DNA of 64,000 nucleotides from Azadirachta indica (taxonomy: Eukaryota > Streptophyta > Magnoliopsida > Sapindales > Meliaceae): the NCBI GenBank assembly GCA_022749755.1, contig CM040453.1, positions 4,982,102 through 5,046,101 on the forward strand, read 5' to 3'. Numbering within the stretch: position 1 is the stretch's first letter; the number at the start of each line of letters is the position of its first letter. The notes beneath the pieces were generated by a model. The model saw only the letters and a list, made by a program, of their open reading frames with translations. It was not told the DNA's origin and searched no databases. This document shows positions 24,865 to 38,208 of the stretch, piece after piece. Made by a program: the position numbers and the translations under genes.

Positions 24865-27488
24865 TTATACACGGTCTTGATATGGAGATCTCATCTCGAC
24901 TACTCCATTCAAGTATCCACCGAAACCTATCTCTTTTTCCTCCTCCTCCTCCTCCTCATTATCTAAAATTTTCTTGTACACAAATCCCTTAGCAATCCAT
25001 AGGAAGACACATAAATTCAAAGCACTCAATCCTGCCAACGTCCAGTAAAAATAATCAAGATGTGACCTATTCAGATTGTCCCCAATCCAACCGCTCCCAT
25101 TGTTCCTTGTAGTGAATGCTTGAACGGTTGCTATTACCCCACTGTTTACGAAGCTCCCAACTCCAATTATGCTAATATAAGCTGCGGCTCCCAGGCTTCT
25201 CATGGATTCTGGCATTTGATCATAGAACAATTCTTGCAGTCCCACTACTGTGAATACATCACATACTGCAAGTAGCATGTATTGTGGGAGTAGCCACCAA
25301 ACACTTATGGGCACCACTGCTTTTGGTGTATCCATCACTCCATTTTCCCTTGCTGTGCTGATCCTTCTGGCTTCTACTAGAGCCGATACTGTCATTACAA
25401 CTACAGATACAAACAAACCTGTGCCTATTCTTTGTAGCATGGTTATCCCGGAACGATGTCCGGTGACTTTCCGGGCTAATGGAACGAATATCCGGTCATA
25501 AACGGGGACTGCGACGAGGATGGTGAAGCCTACTAAGCTTTGAAGTGAAGCCGGGGGTACTTTAAAATTTGGTCCCAAGGATCTGTCCATTGTGCTGCCT
25601 TGCTTGGTGTAAAATGTGTGGAGTTGAACGAGTACGCAACTGAACATTAAGCAACTGAGCCATATAGGAATCAGGCGGATTACCAGCTTTACTTCTTCTA
25701 CTTGTTTCAGTGGACATAGCCTCCATGGATTTCTGGTTTGTTTCATGGAATCAATGTCGTCAATGATCGTTGCCTTGTCCAAAAACCTGCAAATTAATTT
25801 TCAATGACGATGATCATTATCAAGTCATGAACCAGTTGATTACATTATTAAAGAAATATTTCAAAGTCTAGAAAGTCTTCATGCTTTTCAAGAAAAAGAA
25901 AAAAGCGAGTAGAAAATGATTCTTTTTGAGTGATGATGAGACTGCATTTAAATCCTGTGGATTATTCTCACTTAATAGTAGCTAGCTAAGAAAAAACACG
26001 GTAAATTTCCTTGGTGTTCACACAGCAAGAATTCCATCTGGGGTACCCATTACATTTTAACTACTGCTGACTTCAATTTGTGACACGTTCATTACAATAA
26101 TCAGTTGACTTAACCCAACAGAAGAAAGACACTGACGCGTACCTAAGTTGATTAGTACGAGCAAAAGTCTTCCTTCCTCTGGATTGACCTAACTTGCTGG
26201 TGTCGCTCAGTTCACCATCTTCATATCCATAGTAAATGCCCCTGCCACCCTGCGCTTCACTCAAACGCCACTTCCGTGCCGCCGCCACCAACACTTGCAT
26301 GATGGTTGTAAAGGGGCTGCCGACGGGGCTCTGCTTCCTGTACTTCTTGATTCCGATCAGAAATACTGCTAATGCCAGTGCCAATGCCCCCGCTAATACT
26401 CCAAACCCTACTGCCCATCCGACATGGTCCTACAATATTACAAATATAAGTCACAAAATTTTCATCATTTAAACGATAAAAGAAGAAGATATCACTGTTT
26501 TATAGCATTAAAAAAAAGAAAAAAGAAAAAAACAATTCGAAAGATTATTGAACATTTTTGACAGAAATAACTCTCAATACAAAATTTGAGAAAATAAAAG
26601 TACTAAACGGCACCGTGTTATATAGTTGTTAATTACCTGAATGTAAATGACGACCAATATTGCGACAGAAGCTCCGACCACGATTCCTAAGTACCACCAG
26701 TTAAAGAAAGAGCTTTTGGCCTCTTTCTCCGCCGGATCGTTTTCATCAAACTGGTCAGCTGCGAACGTCTGCACGCACGGCTTGTGGCCGCCTTCCCCGA
26801 TGGCCAAAACATACAGCGCTGTGAAAAACACAGCTTTCCGATAATGCAAAGGAATCACTGACACTGCTAGAGACAACAGCACCATTCCCTGCAATGGGAA
26901 CCCACAACAATAACATTCACAAAGCTTAATTCCCGGTTCTGCTGAACTGGTTTGTTAAAGAAAAAAACAAAAGCTGTTACAATTAAACAAACAAACATTT
27001 AAAACTAAATTAAACGGACCAAGAAATATATGAGAGAGGAGAGAAGGATGGTGTAGAAGCGTCCCAGGTAAGAATCGGCTATGAAGGCTCCGAATATCGG
27101 GAAAATTGCAGATATCCCAACCCAAGTGTTCACATTTTTGGCTGCAGTTGCTATTGGTTGATTCAGATTGTTTGATAGATAAGTGATCAGATTACCAGCC
27201 AACCCGTAGAACGCAAATCTCTCCGCCATCTCCATGACTGCATGTATACATGCAAATCAAAAGAAAATTAAAGTTGATTCAAATAATTAAAAATAAACAA
27301 ATATATGTATAAAGACGTAATGGGTTTTGTGCTGTGTGTATGTATGCGTGCTTACAGATGATGAAAATGGCAGCGTGCCAACCTCCCTTGGAGGAGGATC
27401 TTTTATGGTATAAATTGGTTTTCTGCTTGGTTTCTTGATCATCGCCGTTTTCATTCATGATCGGAGCTACGGCTACTGAACCATCCAT
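24865..27488 (-). CDS. NRT1/PTR family transporter, NPF5-like
   Basis: Five exons (27356-27488, 27020-27237, 26637-26888, 26143-26429, 24865-25786) encode about 603 residues, normal for plant NPF proteins with twelve membrane helices and a central loop. The proton-coupling ExxER motif is present at residues 47-51 (EMAER) and is followed by the family signature FAFYGLAGNLITYLS. Other family blocks: GEGGHKPCVQTFAADQFDE, SSFFNWWYLGIV, and in the last exon LQELFYDQMPESMRSLGAA. The loop carries a basic stretch before FARTNQLRFLDKA. The C-terminus includes a glutamate run coded by GAG/GAA repeats. Such proteins move nitrate, peptides, hormones or glucosinolate-type solutes with protons; substrate cannot be read from sequence, and subfamily 5 is my best placement. 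The exon 2 donor is the weak GTCCGT. Confidence 0.93.
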
Positions 27489-29151
27489 AGAAAATAGGTT
27501 TAATTTTTCTGAGAAAATAGAAAGAAAAAGCAAAATTAGTTGAGAGTTGCTGCCCTCTGACAACGTGGTCTATGCCTTTTATAGGGATGAAACTGATACT
27601 CCGTGGCATTTTCGTAATTACAAATTTTTTAATTTTTTTTGTTTTAATATTGTAGTACAACTCAGAAGGTGGGTTGGTACAGTTACAATTGCATGTTAGA
27701 CCCAGATGGCAACTCAGTAATTTTAATTCTCAACTTGAATTTTGTATATAATTAGTTAAATTAATTTATTTGATTCAAGTTAATCCTCAAAGTGTTGTGA
27801 TTCTGAATATAAATCAATCCTATTCATATTCGAAATAAAAAAGCAAAAAAGTGCAATCATTGAATAATTTGTTTCATCAGGAAATATTTCTTTTGGCCGT
27901 TTAAGAAATTAAGTTCGTATGGAGATCCAATAAATTCAAAGACTTCATGTTCTTTTGATACGTATGTAATGTTTATAAATAATGACAAAACCTATTTAAA
28001 GTCCACCCTATATTTCCAATAATAAGATGAAAAGGACAAGCCTTGTAATAAAATTTTAGATATGTAAGCTCTACAACATTAACAACGCTGCATTCACCTA
28101 GCCCTTTGATAAAATACCATGTGAAAATTCTGTCAGATTTTTTAAAATATTATATAAAAAAATTTCAACGTCTTGAGAACGACAAATCCCACTCTTCACT
28201 TCAAGTATAAATGCAAATTAAAATAACTTCCTTTCACGTGTTATTTAATAAAAGAGAGAGTTGATTCTTTAATTTCTTATTTTTACTGTAAAAAATAAAT
28301 CGATTAAGTTATTTTTTTTATTAATCTTATTAGTGATTTTAAATCTATTACAACTTATTAAATATTATGTATTGATTATAACATTATAGCAACTTAAATT
28401 TTAGTAATTATTTATGAACTTGTTACTAAGTATCACAGTAGTAATTTATGTCTGTGTGTACATATATTTTATATAAATTGTCCATATTATTCATAAAACG
28501 GAAAATCAATTATGTATGCTTCCACCATCAATGGTTGATGGACATGGTTTCTCAAAATTAAGTGTGGGCCCCTGAAAAATCTTTCATTTGGTCCTTAATT
28601 TTTCTCTTTAAGCACCCTCCTAACACACATTAATTTATAATCTGATTTTCGGAGACAGAGAGCACTTTCCTCTAAGAATAATAATATTTGTGTGACAGAA
28701 CAAATTTGACAAAGTTTTATAGTTGTTTTAAGAAAAAAAAAATTAAAAGAACAAGAAGAATCTCCTCATTCTACATAATCATTTGTTTATTGTGTGAATA
28801 AGATTTATTGAGTAATTTCTTGAAAATGAATTTCACGCAACAAGTCAATCACTCTTAGTTGGATTTTTATCAGCGGTACTCTGTATTCGATCTGTTCAAT
28901 ACTCTATAATTTCCGCAAATTTTTATATAATGATAAATTAATAATATTGAAAAAAATTAAAAAGACTTTAGGTAACAAGATATCATGCACTTAACTCTAT
29001 ATTTTCAAGTGAAATCCACAAAAAAAAAAAAAAAAGTAAAAATGTATTTTTGTTATCATACATTAAAAAAGGGGTCTTCTGAAAATATTTTATAAAAGAG
29101 AAGATAGATCATTAGTCCCATAAATTTATATATATAAATTAATACTATTTT

Positions 29152-29302
29152 GTGAATTGTTAGATATAAATATTTTCAATAGTTAAGATTGAATTTAATA
29201 TATAAAATTAATGTATAATTAATGCATATGTCGAATTAAGTATTAATTATATGTATCAAATTTAATCTCAACCATTAAAAATGTATAAATCTAATAATTT
29301 AT
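29152..29302. mobile_element. Fold-back (MITE-like) element
   Basis: Left arm (about 29152-29212) and right arm (about 29241-29302) are imperfect inverted repeats of roughly 60 bp, about 80 percent matched by eye, with a short loop. Shared blocks include TTAGAT, AATGGTTGAGATT-like and ATAATTAAT. No obvious target duplication could be fixed in this AT-rich context. Confidence 0.55.
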
Positions 29303-31016
29303 AAATTAGATAAATATGTGTAAAATTATAAACTCTTAATCGTCTCTCATGTATATGTGTAAAATAAATCTTTGTTAGTATATTTTTCACTTGCCAACCC
29401 AAATTTGTCAAAAAATTGGCTTCCATTTATACTGAGTAAATATATTTCTAGTATCTTCTATTAATTTTTCATGCGTGTAATAGATAAGGATTGTTACTTA
29501 ATTAGCATATATAGAGATTTCATTAAAATTTTAGCAGCAATTAATGGTAGTTTATTTACAACAGATAATATTAAACGAGTATTGCTAAATTTATAAAATT
29601 AGGTTACAAATTTTGTAACTTATTAATTATCTCAACCTTATGAAACTTCATGTACCAAAGCTATCAAATTGCAACATTCTCAGTCTTAATTGATATTTAC
29701 CATATCCTAATATTTGCATATAAAATTAACATGTATTTGAAGAAACATAAAACATAAAATATTTAACTAAGTCATTAACTGCTGATTAAAATAATTATAT
29801 AAAATTCAAACGAATCTAGTGTCTAATCTAATCTTGCTGACTAATTATATAAAATTAAACTGGCGGCAAAACCCAGAAATCAATCATATCATTTTGATAT
29901 GATATACATAGATAATGATAAAAAAAATATTTATCAAAAAGTAATTAATTGTGAAACCTTCCTCCATATTGAAATCCTAATCACTTCCCATTACATTTCT
30001 ACGAACCTCTCTCTTAATTTTTATTTATTTCGTAAATTCTTCATCTCCAATCCATCTATAATTATCAAAAGAAAAAATCATTATTATTAGTGAAAATATT
30101 TTTGAATATATATTCAAAATTAAGGAATGATAATTTTTAATTCAAAATTATTATGTAATAATAAAATCACTAATGATTATATTTAAAGTACACCCACCAT
30201 TGAAAATTTTCAAAAATAAGTTTTTAACACTGTAAACTTATATAATTTCAAACCCAAATCAGTAGTTGATTGAATATAAAAAGGCAGGAAGAATTAATCA
30301 TTTTAAAGTTGAAATCAAAAGTTCCATTCGAATTTCTTTAAGACTTGCATGTCATTTAATTAGGAAGTGTATGTATAGAATGAATTGTTAGATGATGTAC
30401 AAATTATTCATGAATCAACGGCTGTCCTTATCCTACAGCAGAATTACTTAAAGATTTTGTTAAACAGAAAAAATAAAGTCCATAAATATACTATAGAATT
30501 ACAAAATATTAGAAGAGCTGCCTATCTTAGGTTTAATACAAGATTATATTCTCCGGATGATAACCACCATTCAATTTGGTGATGCTTACCTTTTTATTTT
30601 AACTTGAGGTCATGATTAATTTAAATTCTTTTTCAAGAACAAATTATTCTATATTTGAAAGTTCACCTCTCTTTTATACAAGAATAAATATTTTTAATTA
30701 AATTTTATATGAGATTGATTGTAAATAGTCGTAATTAACGTTTGACCATGATGACACCACTAAATAAAAAAAAAAATCAAACAGTTAACAACACTAAACT
30801 TAAAACATAGAATGTAAAAGTCGAAAACTTGGAACTGTAGAAAAGTCTTGCCGACACATATATATATGTATATGAAGATTTGATTTTTGAGGTAAGTGAA
30901 AGAGTCTAAGTCGCACAAGATCTTGTGGAGTCTCGGGGCAATAGCAATTATAGAAGTTGTGATCTGATCTGTTGATGATTGTGCTGTGATCATGCTGTGT
31001 TGACATCAAAGTCATC

Positions 31017-31020
<4 letters not shown>

Positions 31021-31057
<37 letters not shown>
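31021..31057. repeat. AT dinucleotide microsatellite
   Basis: About eighteen uninterrupted AT units. Confidence 0.95.
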
Positions 31058-31060
<3 letters not shown>

Positions 31061-31516
31061 TTTAGCATAGATAGAAAGGATAAATGCCCAACAACCCAAA
31101 TCAATAAGAAAAAGTTTTAGAAAAATACAATTAATTAAATATCGTTAATAAGCTCTGGATAAACAATCAGAGGGTAAAATGAGACGAGTGTTTGACAGAA
31201 TTAATTGGCATCAAGTTTCCCACAAAAAAAGGGGAGAGGGGGCCTGAACCGACAATGTGATGGATAAAATGCACATTGCTTGTGGATTATGAAATTAGAC
31301 TTTGAATCTGTACAAGTTAATATAAATATATATATTTATTGGGTTTGGTTTGGATGCAATTATGAAATCCCCAATTTGGCTTTTGCTTTTAGAAGTGAAC
31401 CTCACTCTTCTACTTTCTCAGTAAACACTGGGATCGATATTGGTAGGGAAGGAGGGCCATCCCCACCCTAACAAATTTCAACTCATAAATAATAAACTAA
31501 GTTTTGAGTTGACTGC

Positions 31517-31537
31517 ATAATAACAATAACAATAACA

Positions 31538-31582
<45 letters not shown>
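31517..31582. repeat. TAA/AAC trinucleotide microsatellite
   Basis: Four AAC-type units followed by about thirteen uninterrupted TAA units. Confidence 0.95.
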
Positions 31583-34500
31583 GAATTTATATATATGATA
31601 GTAAGAACTACGAAGGCCTACTTTAACAATATCTTTATATGACTAAAATTAGGAACAGAAGAGAAAAGGTAATTATTTTTTTTTTTTATATTATCTTAGT
31701 TATTATATATAGATAGATATATTAAAATATTTTTAAATATAAGAGTCAAAACGCTAAAATTAACAGTAAAAAAGAAAGGGTCGGGAGAGTAGGATTTGGG
31801 AATGGTGCAAAGAGTAAACAGAAAGTAGAAGCTAGCTTAACTACCAGTCAATGCGATTGCCCATTTTCTTTGCTTTTCCAATACATACTGTGCTTTGATT
31901 GACATGCATTATCACCAATTTTTTCTAGAACTATGTCATTACTTTCTATCCCTTAATTCTTTTTATTCTCTTTTCTCTTCTCTTATCTTCCATTCTCCAC
32001 CTTTTATATACATACATTTTGAGCGAGCGAGAAGTCATATTCAAATTTACTGTTAGCCCCACTAGTATCTTTCCAATTTCCACACCCGAAAATCTGCCCA
32101 TATACAATTACACTATGGACATTTTTTAAATTGAGGTTTTATGATTTTGAAGTAACGATTTTTGTGAGAAAAAATAAATATTAATGAAAAAAATTTAAGT
32201 AATTTTTTATTAGAACTTTGTATTTTTCCTTTTTTCTCATTTTTTTTTTTTTTTGTCTCGGAAGGCAACTATAATAATGTTAAACATACTCATATACGAT
32301 TAACTTTACATCTAAACCTCATTCTCAAAAGACAAAATATAATCTAAGGATGGAAGATTTAATATGTATTTGTTTATTTATTTATGTAGTTGTACATATC
32401 ATTGTTCAAATTAAGGTATTCATTGTGTCTTAATTCTATCAAATTCACATATCATACATATCAGAACTAACATTAATTTTCTAACAACAAATATTCACAT
32501 ATTATTAATTTGTCTATTCAATTCTTTAAAAAAAATAATGTTATTTTATAATACTACACTTTCGATCGTTTGTATTGTCAAAGTTAAACAAAAACATAAT
32601 AATATCAACTATATCCCTATTTTGTGTCCAAAAGTAATTTCTTAACAAACACCAACAAAGAAATTTACATGTCATGTGCACATTGCACTAAAGTGCCATC
32701 CCATGAACATAAATTTCAACCCTAAATATAATTTTATTTTTTAATCTTACAAGTATATTTACTATTTACAATATATTTTAATACAAAGAAAATCTATTGA
32801 TATTATATCAATTATTTATTAGAAACGTAAGGTCACTGTTGTAGCATACTTAACATTTAGATATATCCTTAGTGCGAGAAAACACTGTCTTTATTAGGGA
32901 GATCCGTCCTCAATAAAGTAAAGTCTACCAGAATTTTTTGAAAAATAAATCCACATGAAGTGGGAAATGTCACTAGTTACAATTTGTGGCATTTAAACTC
33001 ACACTTTTCATGAACATAGGTTTAGTTGACCATCAGACAAAAAACTAAATAACCAAATTTCACTCAAATTAAATATAAATCTTTATAAATTGTGCCAAAT
33101 TCGACATATATTTTATATCTAAATTTATGATATAATGTTAATAGGGTGGACTATATAATTATGTAGTATTTAAATAAATAAATATATAAGGTGTAAGTGT
33201 CCTTTACTTCACTTTTCTGGCATATACAATATTGAATGCTCGGCAATTACTGAGCATTGCACATTAATGTGCTCCCACTTTTGCAGTTTTGTGATTATCT
33301 GCTCGTATACCCACCAGCACAAGAAGAAAAGAAAGTCCCAACCAACTCACACTGCATTATTATTATTGATTATATACCCCTTTTATTTTTTTTTTTCTTT
33401 TTCTCTTTTGCCCTTTTTTTTTTCTTATTTCTTTCATCTCTTATTGTACTTTTAGTCCAATGTTGTGGCCTTTTCTTAAGACAACACTCGTGGGTTTTTT
33501 TTCTTAAAAATATAATGGTGTTGTTAACAAAAGTCTTTGCCACGTGTCTATAGCATGGAAGAGCAATCGGGTAGAGTGAGAAATAGGACTAAATTAGCTT
33601 TATTAATTGAATATGAGCAATTTTTTATTACTTTTATACAAAAATATATATATCATTCTTTTAACATTATATATTAATTTCTTACATACAAAGTTAGATC
33701 TCATATTTCCATCCCCAGCTGGACGCCTAGAGCCCAAGTTCATAAGCCACATTCCCTGCTTTAAGCCCAAAGCAAATCGCGGTTGTTCAATAAACGCGAA
33801 GCCCACAAATATACAATCCAAGGCCTGCATTTTGTACATTGTGGACAAAAACATAGTTTCACGTTAATTCACAATACCAAACTTTTTTTTGGCCGTTTTT
33901 AATTAAATTAAGATACAAATCACAATTGTTCATCTCATTTTTTATTAACATTTGCAATAAAAATAACCATTTGTATAAGTTAAAAAATTTAAACTGCACT
34001 ATATTCAAATCGAACTGAACCTATCTAATATCTGATATGAAATGGGTCAATTTTATTCTTTACTTCAATTTGATTCGATTTTGTTTTTAAAAAATCAAAA
34101 AATTTGATTTAGTTTTTAAATTGGCTCAGAACTGAATTGAACAAGAAAATGTCCATCCATAATGAATTGGCATCAAGTTATAAATATAATATTTTAAATA
34201 TTTATCTTTTATTAAAATAATTACGTTTATAAATATAGAGTAATATTAAAACCACTTTTCATTGGAATAGTTTTCTTGTCTTAAGTATAAGACAAATACC
34301 TTATTATTGGAATAAAATTTGTATTAGGACATACACATATCTTCTGTTAATTGTTAAAAGCGTCTCGAAAAACATTTGTATTTAATAAATCAATATAAAA
34401 AACAAACATCTTATAAGAGATAGAACAAACAATCCGTGATGGTAATATAGTCATTTCGGTATCCACAAAACTTCTTTTATATAAAAAAAGAAGAAAAATT

Positions 34501-35274
34501 TAAGAAAAATTTGAGAAAAAAATCATTTAAAAACAAAAACAACTGCAAGGGCTCAAGTTCCTGGCCACCTCTTTCAAGTTCCAACAAAATACGATATTCT
34601 TGAAATTCCCATAATTACCCTTACAATAAAGGACGAAAAACCAAACAAAAAATTCTTACAAAATAAAGGAAATATAGAAACAATATAGCCATCTCACGGC
34701 CCACAAAAGCCCAAGAAGAACCAATGTGCCTTTACCGTTTGAGAAGTTAAAAAAATTGAAAACCCAAAAAGCAATAAAGAATTTCTATTTACATAAAAAA
34801 AATAAAAGAAAAGAAAAAAAAATCTCTCTCTTCGCTTTTACTTCAATTAACTTTAAGTTGAATATTTTGATTTCTCTCTTTCTTTTCTCAAAATTAATTC
34901 GACTTTCTTTTGACAATCTAATACATAAATTTTTAACTTATATTAACCATGATAATTATTTATAAAAACATATACAATATTATTTATTCTCTTCAAAAAT
35001 CTAATTCACGCATTCATGAATTATTATGATAATTTATGGTATTCTTTTGAATACACACTCATAATATAATTACATTATTATATATAAGTTTAAGTTAAAT
35101 AACAAATACAGCCTACTTATTTTAAAGTTTATTATTAATTTACCCAATAAATTTTTAAAATGATCGGCAACTGTTTCTTTAATTATCTTTTTGTGAGTTA
35201 TTTTCTTTTTATAGCTCAACAACATCAAAACTCTAAAATTAAGGGTGACTTTGACAATGCTAATAAACATTCAA

Positions 35275-36300
35275 TAAGTGCTAATTATCACCTGTAAAGT
35301 ATTAAACTATGTGTTTGACAAATTTTGAAAAAATTACTTATTGAAAAAATTTTAGCACTTGAAGTGATTATTTGATTAGCAAAAATTTGGTATTTTTTTC
35401 AAATTAGCACTTCAAGTACTCAAAATGATAGTAGTTGTATAGTTAATAAAAATTTTATTTTTTCTAAAATATCCCTAAACAAATTTAAAAATTATATTTC
35501 CCAAATATTTATTTTTTTGTGGTTAAATAAAATTTAATTTAGGTGATTATATATATAAATATATAATGGATTATATTACATATATGATGATATATTATTT
35601 GTTATATTTTTTTTCTTTCTAAATGAATAAATTATTCAAATTAATATATTATATGTGTTCATGATATTTATAATTTTATTTATATTTTAATATATATTAT
35701 ATAATTAATATTATTAAAATTGTAGTTATTTTATAACAAAAAAATTAATTTTTATTTTTTTACATTTTTGAAGCTTTAGTTATTTTCATAACAAATTTTT
35801 TATTCAATTTTTTAGAAATGTTATAAAACAAAAATATTATATATATATATATATATACACATACATTCATACATGCATGCATGCATACATACACACATAC
35901 ATATGTACACACATACATGCATACATACATACATATATAATATTTGTTTTTATTAAAAATATCGCCATATGAATTATTACTTATTTTAATATATGTCTAT
36001 TTTAGTAATTTGATAATATAAAAGTACTTTTTAATTATATCTCTAAACATATAATTTAACACCAATAAGTATTTTTAAAGATTGTTAACTAAACGCTTAA
36101 ATGCTTTTTCAAAATCTGTTAAAAAAAATATTAAAGAATATAAACGCTAATTATTTTAATATTATTTTTTAGTACTGCCAAATTGACTTTAATTGTATTA
36201 GCTATTAATTAATAAGCAAATGATATATCAACTCCACTTTATTGCATTAATGACACTTATACTTCTATTTTAAAAATAATTATCAAACACACTCTTTTTA
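35275..36300. mobile_element. Possible AT-rich nonautonomous DNA transposon
   Basis: TGTGTTTGACAAA near the left end (about 35311) faces its near reverse complement ATTATCAAACACA near the right end (about 36281), a hAT-like terminal style. Inside are further inverted blocks around AGCACTTGAAGTG and AGCACTTCAAGTA. No coding capacity and no clear target duplication. Confidence 0.3.
35837..35940. repeat. Compound AT / ATAC / ATGC microsatellite
   Basis: About 100 bp of AT units passing into ACAT, GCAT and ATAC tetranucleotides. Confidence 0.9.
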
Positions 36301-37029
36301 TTAAATTTTAACAATCAATAGAGTATAATAATCCTTGCAAAAATAAATAATAAGTAATGAATAATTTAAAGTATATAATGGTCTCTATAAATAATAATAT
36401 ATAATTACATAAAAATATATTATATTTAATAAAAACTATTTATATAATAAAAAAATAAATAACCCCTAATCTCCCATCTTTTTCTCCTTGTCACTTCTTC
36501 TTCATCTTCTTCTCCTCTTTGCCAGCCCTTCTTCTTCTTCATTGTCAAACAATTGTCTATTTTTTTCTTTTTCTTTCTATTTATGGTATTTTTTGTCAAT
36601 AAGTAATGGTACTTAGAAAATCTCGAGATTGTGAATATGAATAGACGAGATTATGATGGGAGTAAAAAAATTATTGATTTTATTTTCGCACTTACGAAAT
36701 GTCGTTATTTTCAACTTTAATGATGGATATTTACATCATTATAGGAGTTCATGTTATTTTGATATTACCAATGAAAAAAAATGATCAATAATTATTTTTA
36801 AAATGAAATATAAGTATCATTTATGTAATAAAATAGAAGTTCATATGTTATTTATTTGCAATTAATTACAATGACAGTAACTAAAAGTGGTATTTTAAAA
36901 TTGGTAGGGACCAAATTGTCATTATGATAAATTAAAAAAGGAGAAATTTTGATGGACCAAATTGTCATTATTTTAAAACCAATTTTCTAAAATAATTACT
37001 ATTAAAAATATAATTAAAAAATAACTAAT

Positions 37030-37160
37030 ACGATTCAAAATATTTTCATAAAAACTTTTTAGAAAATGACTAATACATATGTTTAGGTAAAAGTATTTTA
37101 ATTTAAAAAAATTTGAGATATTTATTTTTTAAAAATATTTTAAATAATAGTCATTAATAA
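37030..37160 (+). repeat. Dispersed AT-rich repeat, copy 1
   Basis: Matches the reverse complement of 54300-54450 over about 130-150 bp, roughly three quarters identical by eye. Shared landmarks in order: TCAAAATAT, TTCATAAAAA, AAATGACTA, TTTAATTTAAAAAAATTTG, then AT-rich sequence ending in ATAAAAT. Confidence 0.65.
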
Positions 37161-37369
37161 AATTCAATTCAAATCTTGATTACTATTGTTAATTTTTCTT
37201 AAAAAATATCTAGTAGAAGGATGCTAAACAAAAAAGTGAAAAACAAAAAAGATTGTTAACTTAAACTCACTGTACGAGCTAATTTTAACCATGGTTAAAT
37301 ATTAACCCAAGGAATGGAGTCCTTCATTCGTTCCGTTTAGTCACTGAACAATATTTTCTGAAATCTCCA

Positions 37370-38208
37370 TATTAACCCTATTGTAATGTAAACAAAGCGC
37401 GCAAGTCATAAGGACATTGAAGTCATTTCGTAGCCCACAAACCCCCGAGAAAAACCAATAAGCTGGTACGGTTATAAAGTTAAAACCAGAAGAGAGAAAA
37501 ATAACAAAATTAAAAAAATATTAATTTTATTTATTTGCATGCAAGGGAGTTCCTTCAAATTTTAACTCTCTTAGGAGAGAGAGAGAGAGAGAGACGAAGA
37601 AAATCAAAAGTCTCTCTCGTTTGCTGAATTATTTTGAGTTGAATGACCTGATTTTAGTCTTGCTAGATGTTCCAGTAAAAACCCATTTCCTCTTTTTGTT
37701 GTCTGGAATTAATTTTTTTTTTTTTTTGTGTCAATCTCAGAGTCAAAGTACAGAGGAAAGCAAGAGAGTTAGCACGAATTTGGTAAAATTCTAACTCTCT
37801 TTTGTGCTTTCGTTTCTGTTTATTTAGTGTTTGGTTGCCGAGACAGCGAAGGAAAGCGGAAGAAAATGAGGGAAGTAGTGACATTGTGTTATGGTTTGGT
37901 TGGTTTAATTTTTTTTTTCCCCAAAAAAAACATTGAAAGTGTCAAACATAGTGGGTTGTGTTGCGTTTAGTTGTTTCTGATGAAATGCGGTTGACTGGGT
38001 GGGTTTGTTTTCCTTTCCTTTTCTTTGCTTCATTTTCTCGGGCACCAAACAGAGTTTTAACTCTTTGGCTCACTTTTTTTGGTGCTCTTAAAGTGAACCA
38101 AACCATTTTTATGGGTTTTGGGTCAAAATGTATGTCTGTTGTGTTTTGGGTTGGCACTTAATTAGGCGTTTTTGTTGCAGTATTGCTTAAAGATTTTCTG
38201 CAAAAGAG
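37370..38208 (+). promoter_or_regulatory. NRPE1 promoter and 5' UTR region
   Basis: A TATA-like GGTTATAAAG lies at about 37470-37479, preceded by CCAAT-type (ACCAAT) and GCCCA-type elements. A GA run (37575-37594) follows, in the expected leader. A good acceptor (TTTTTGTTGCAG, ending at 38180) 28 bp before the start codon suggests an intron in the 5' UTR; its donor was not fixed. Confidence 0.45.

Larger units (their letters stand above)
27489..37369. other. Long AT-rich gene-free stretch
   Basis: Nearly 10 kb between the divergent NPF and NRPE1 genes. I find no open frame with recognisable protein sequence. Contents seen: a fold-back element (29152-29302), AT and TAA microsatellites (31021-31057, 31517-31582), a compound ATAC/AT repeat (35837-35940), a possible nonautonomous DNA transposon (35275-36300), two promoter-like blocks resembling the NRPE1 upstream region (about 34430-34480 and 34680-34770) and one copy of a dispersed repeat (37030-37160). 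The first few hundred bases are the NPF promoter. Confidence 0.65.

Noticed and set aside
30760..31015. Candidate small gene or microRNA precursor with palindrome CACAAGATCTTGTG
   Set aside because: I matched no known plant microRNA, the fold outside the palindrome is poor, and the reading frames look random.
32885..32920. Short imperfect hairpin CTTTATTAGGGA / TCCTCAATAAAG
   Set aside because: Isolated 12-bp imperfect stem in AT-rich DNA, expected by chance at this scale.
33257..33553. 98-codon plus-strand frame
   Set aside because: It is a Phe/Leu-rich translation of T-rich sequence with no start context or similarity.
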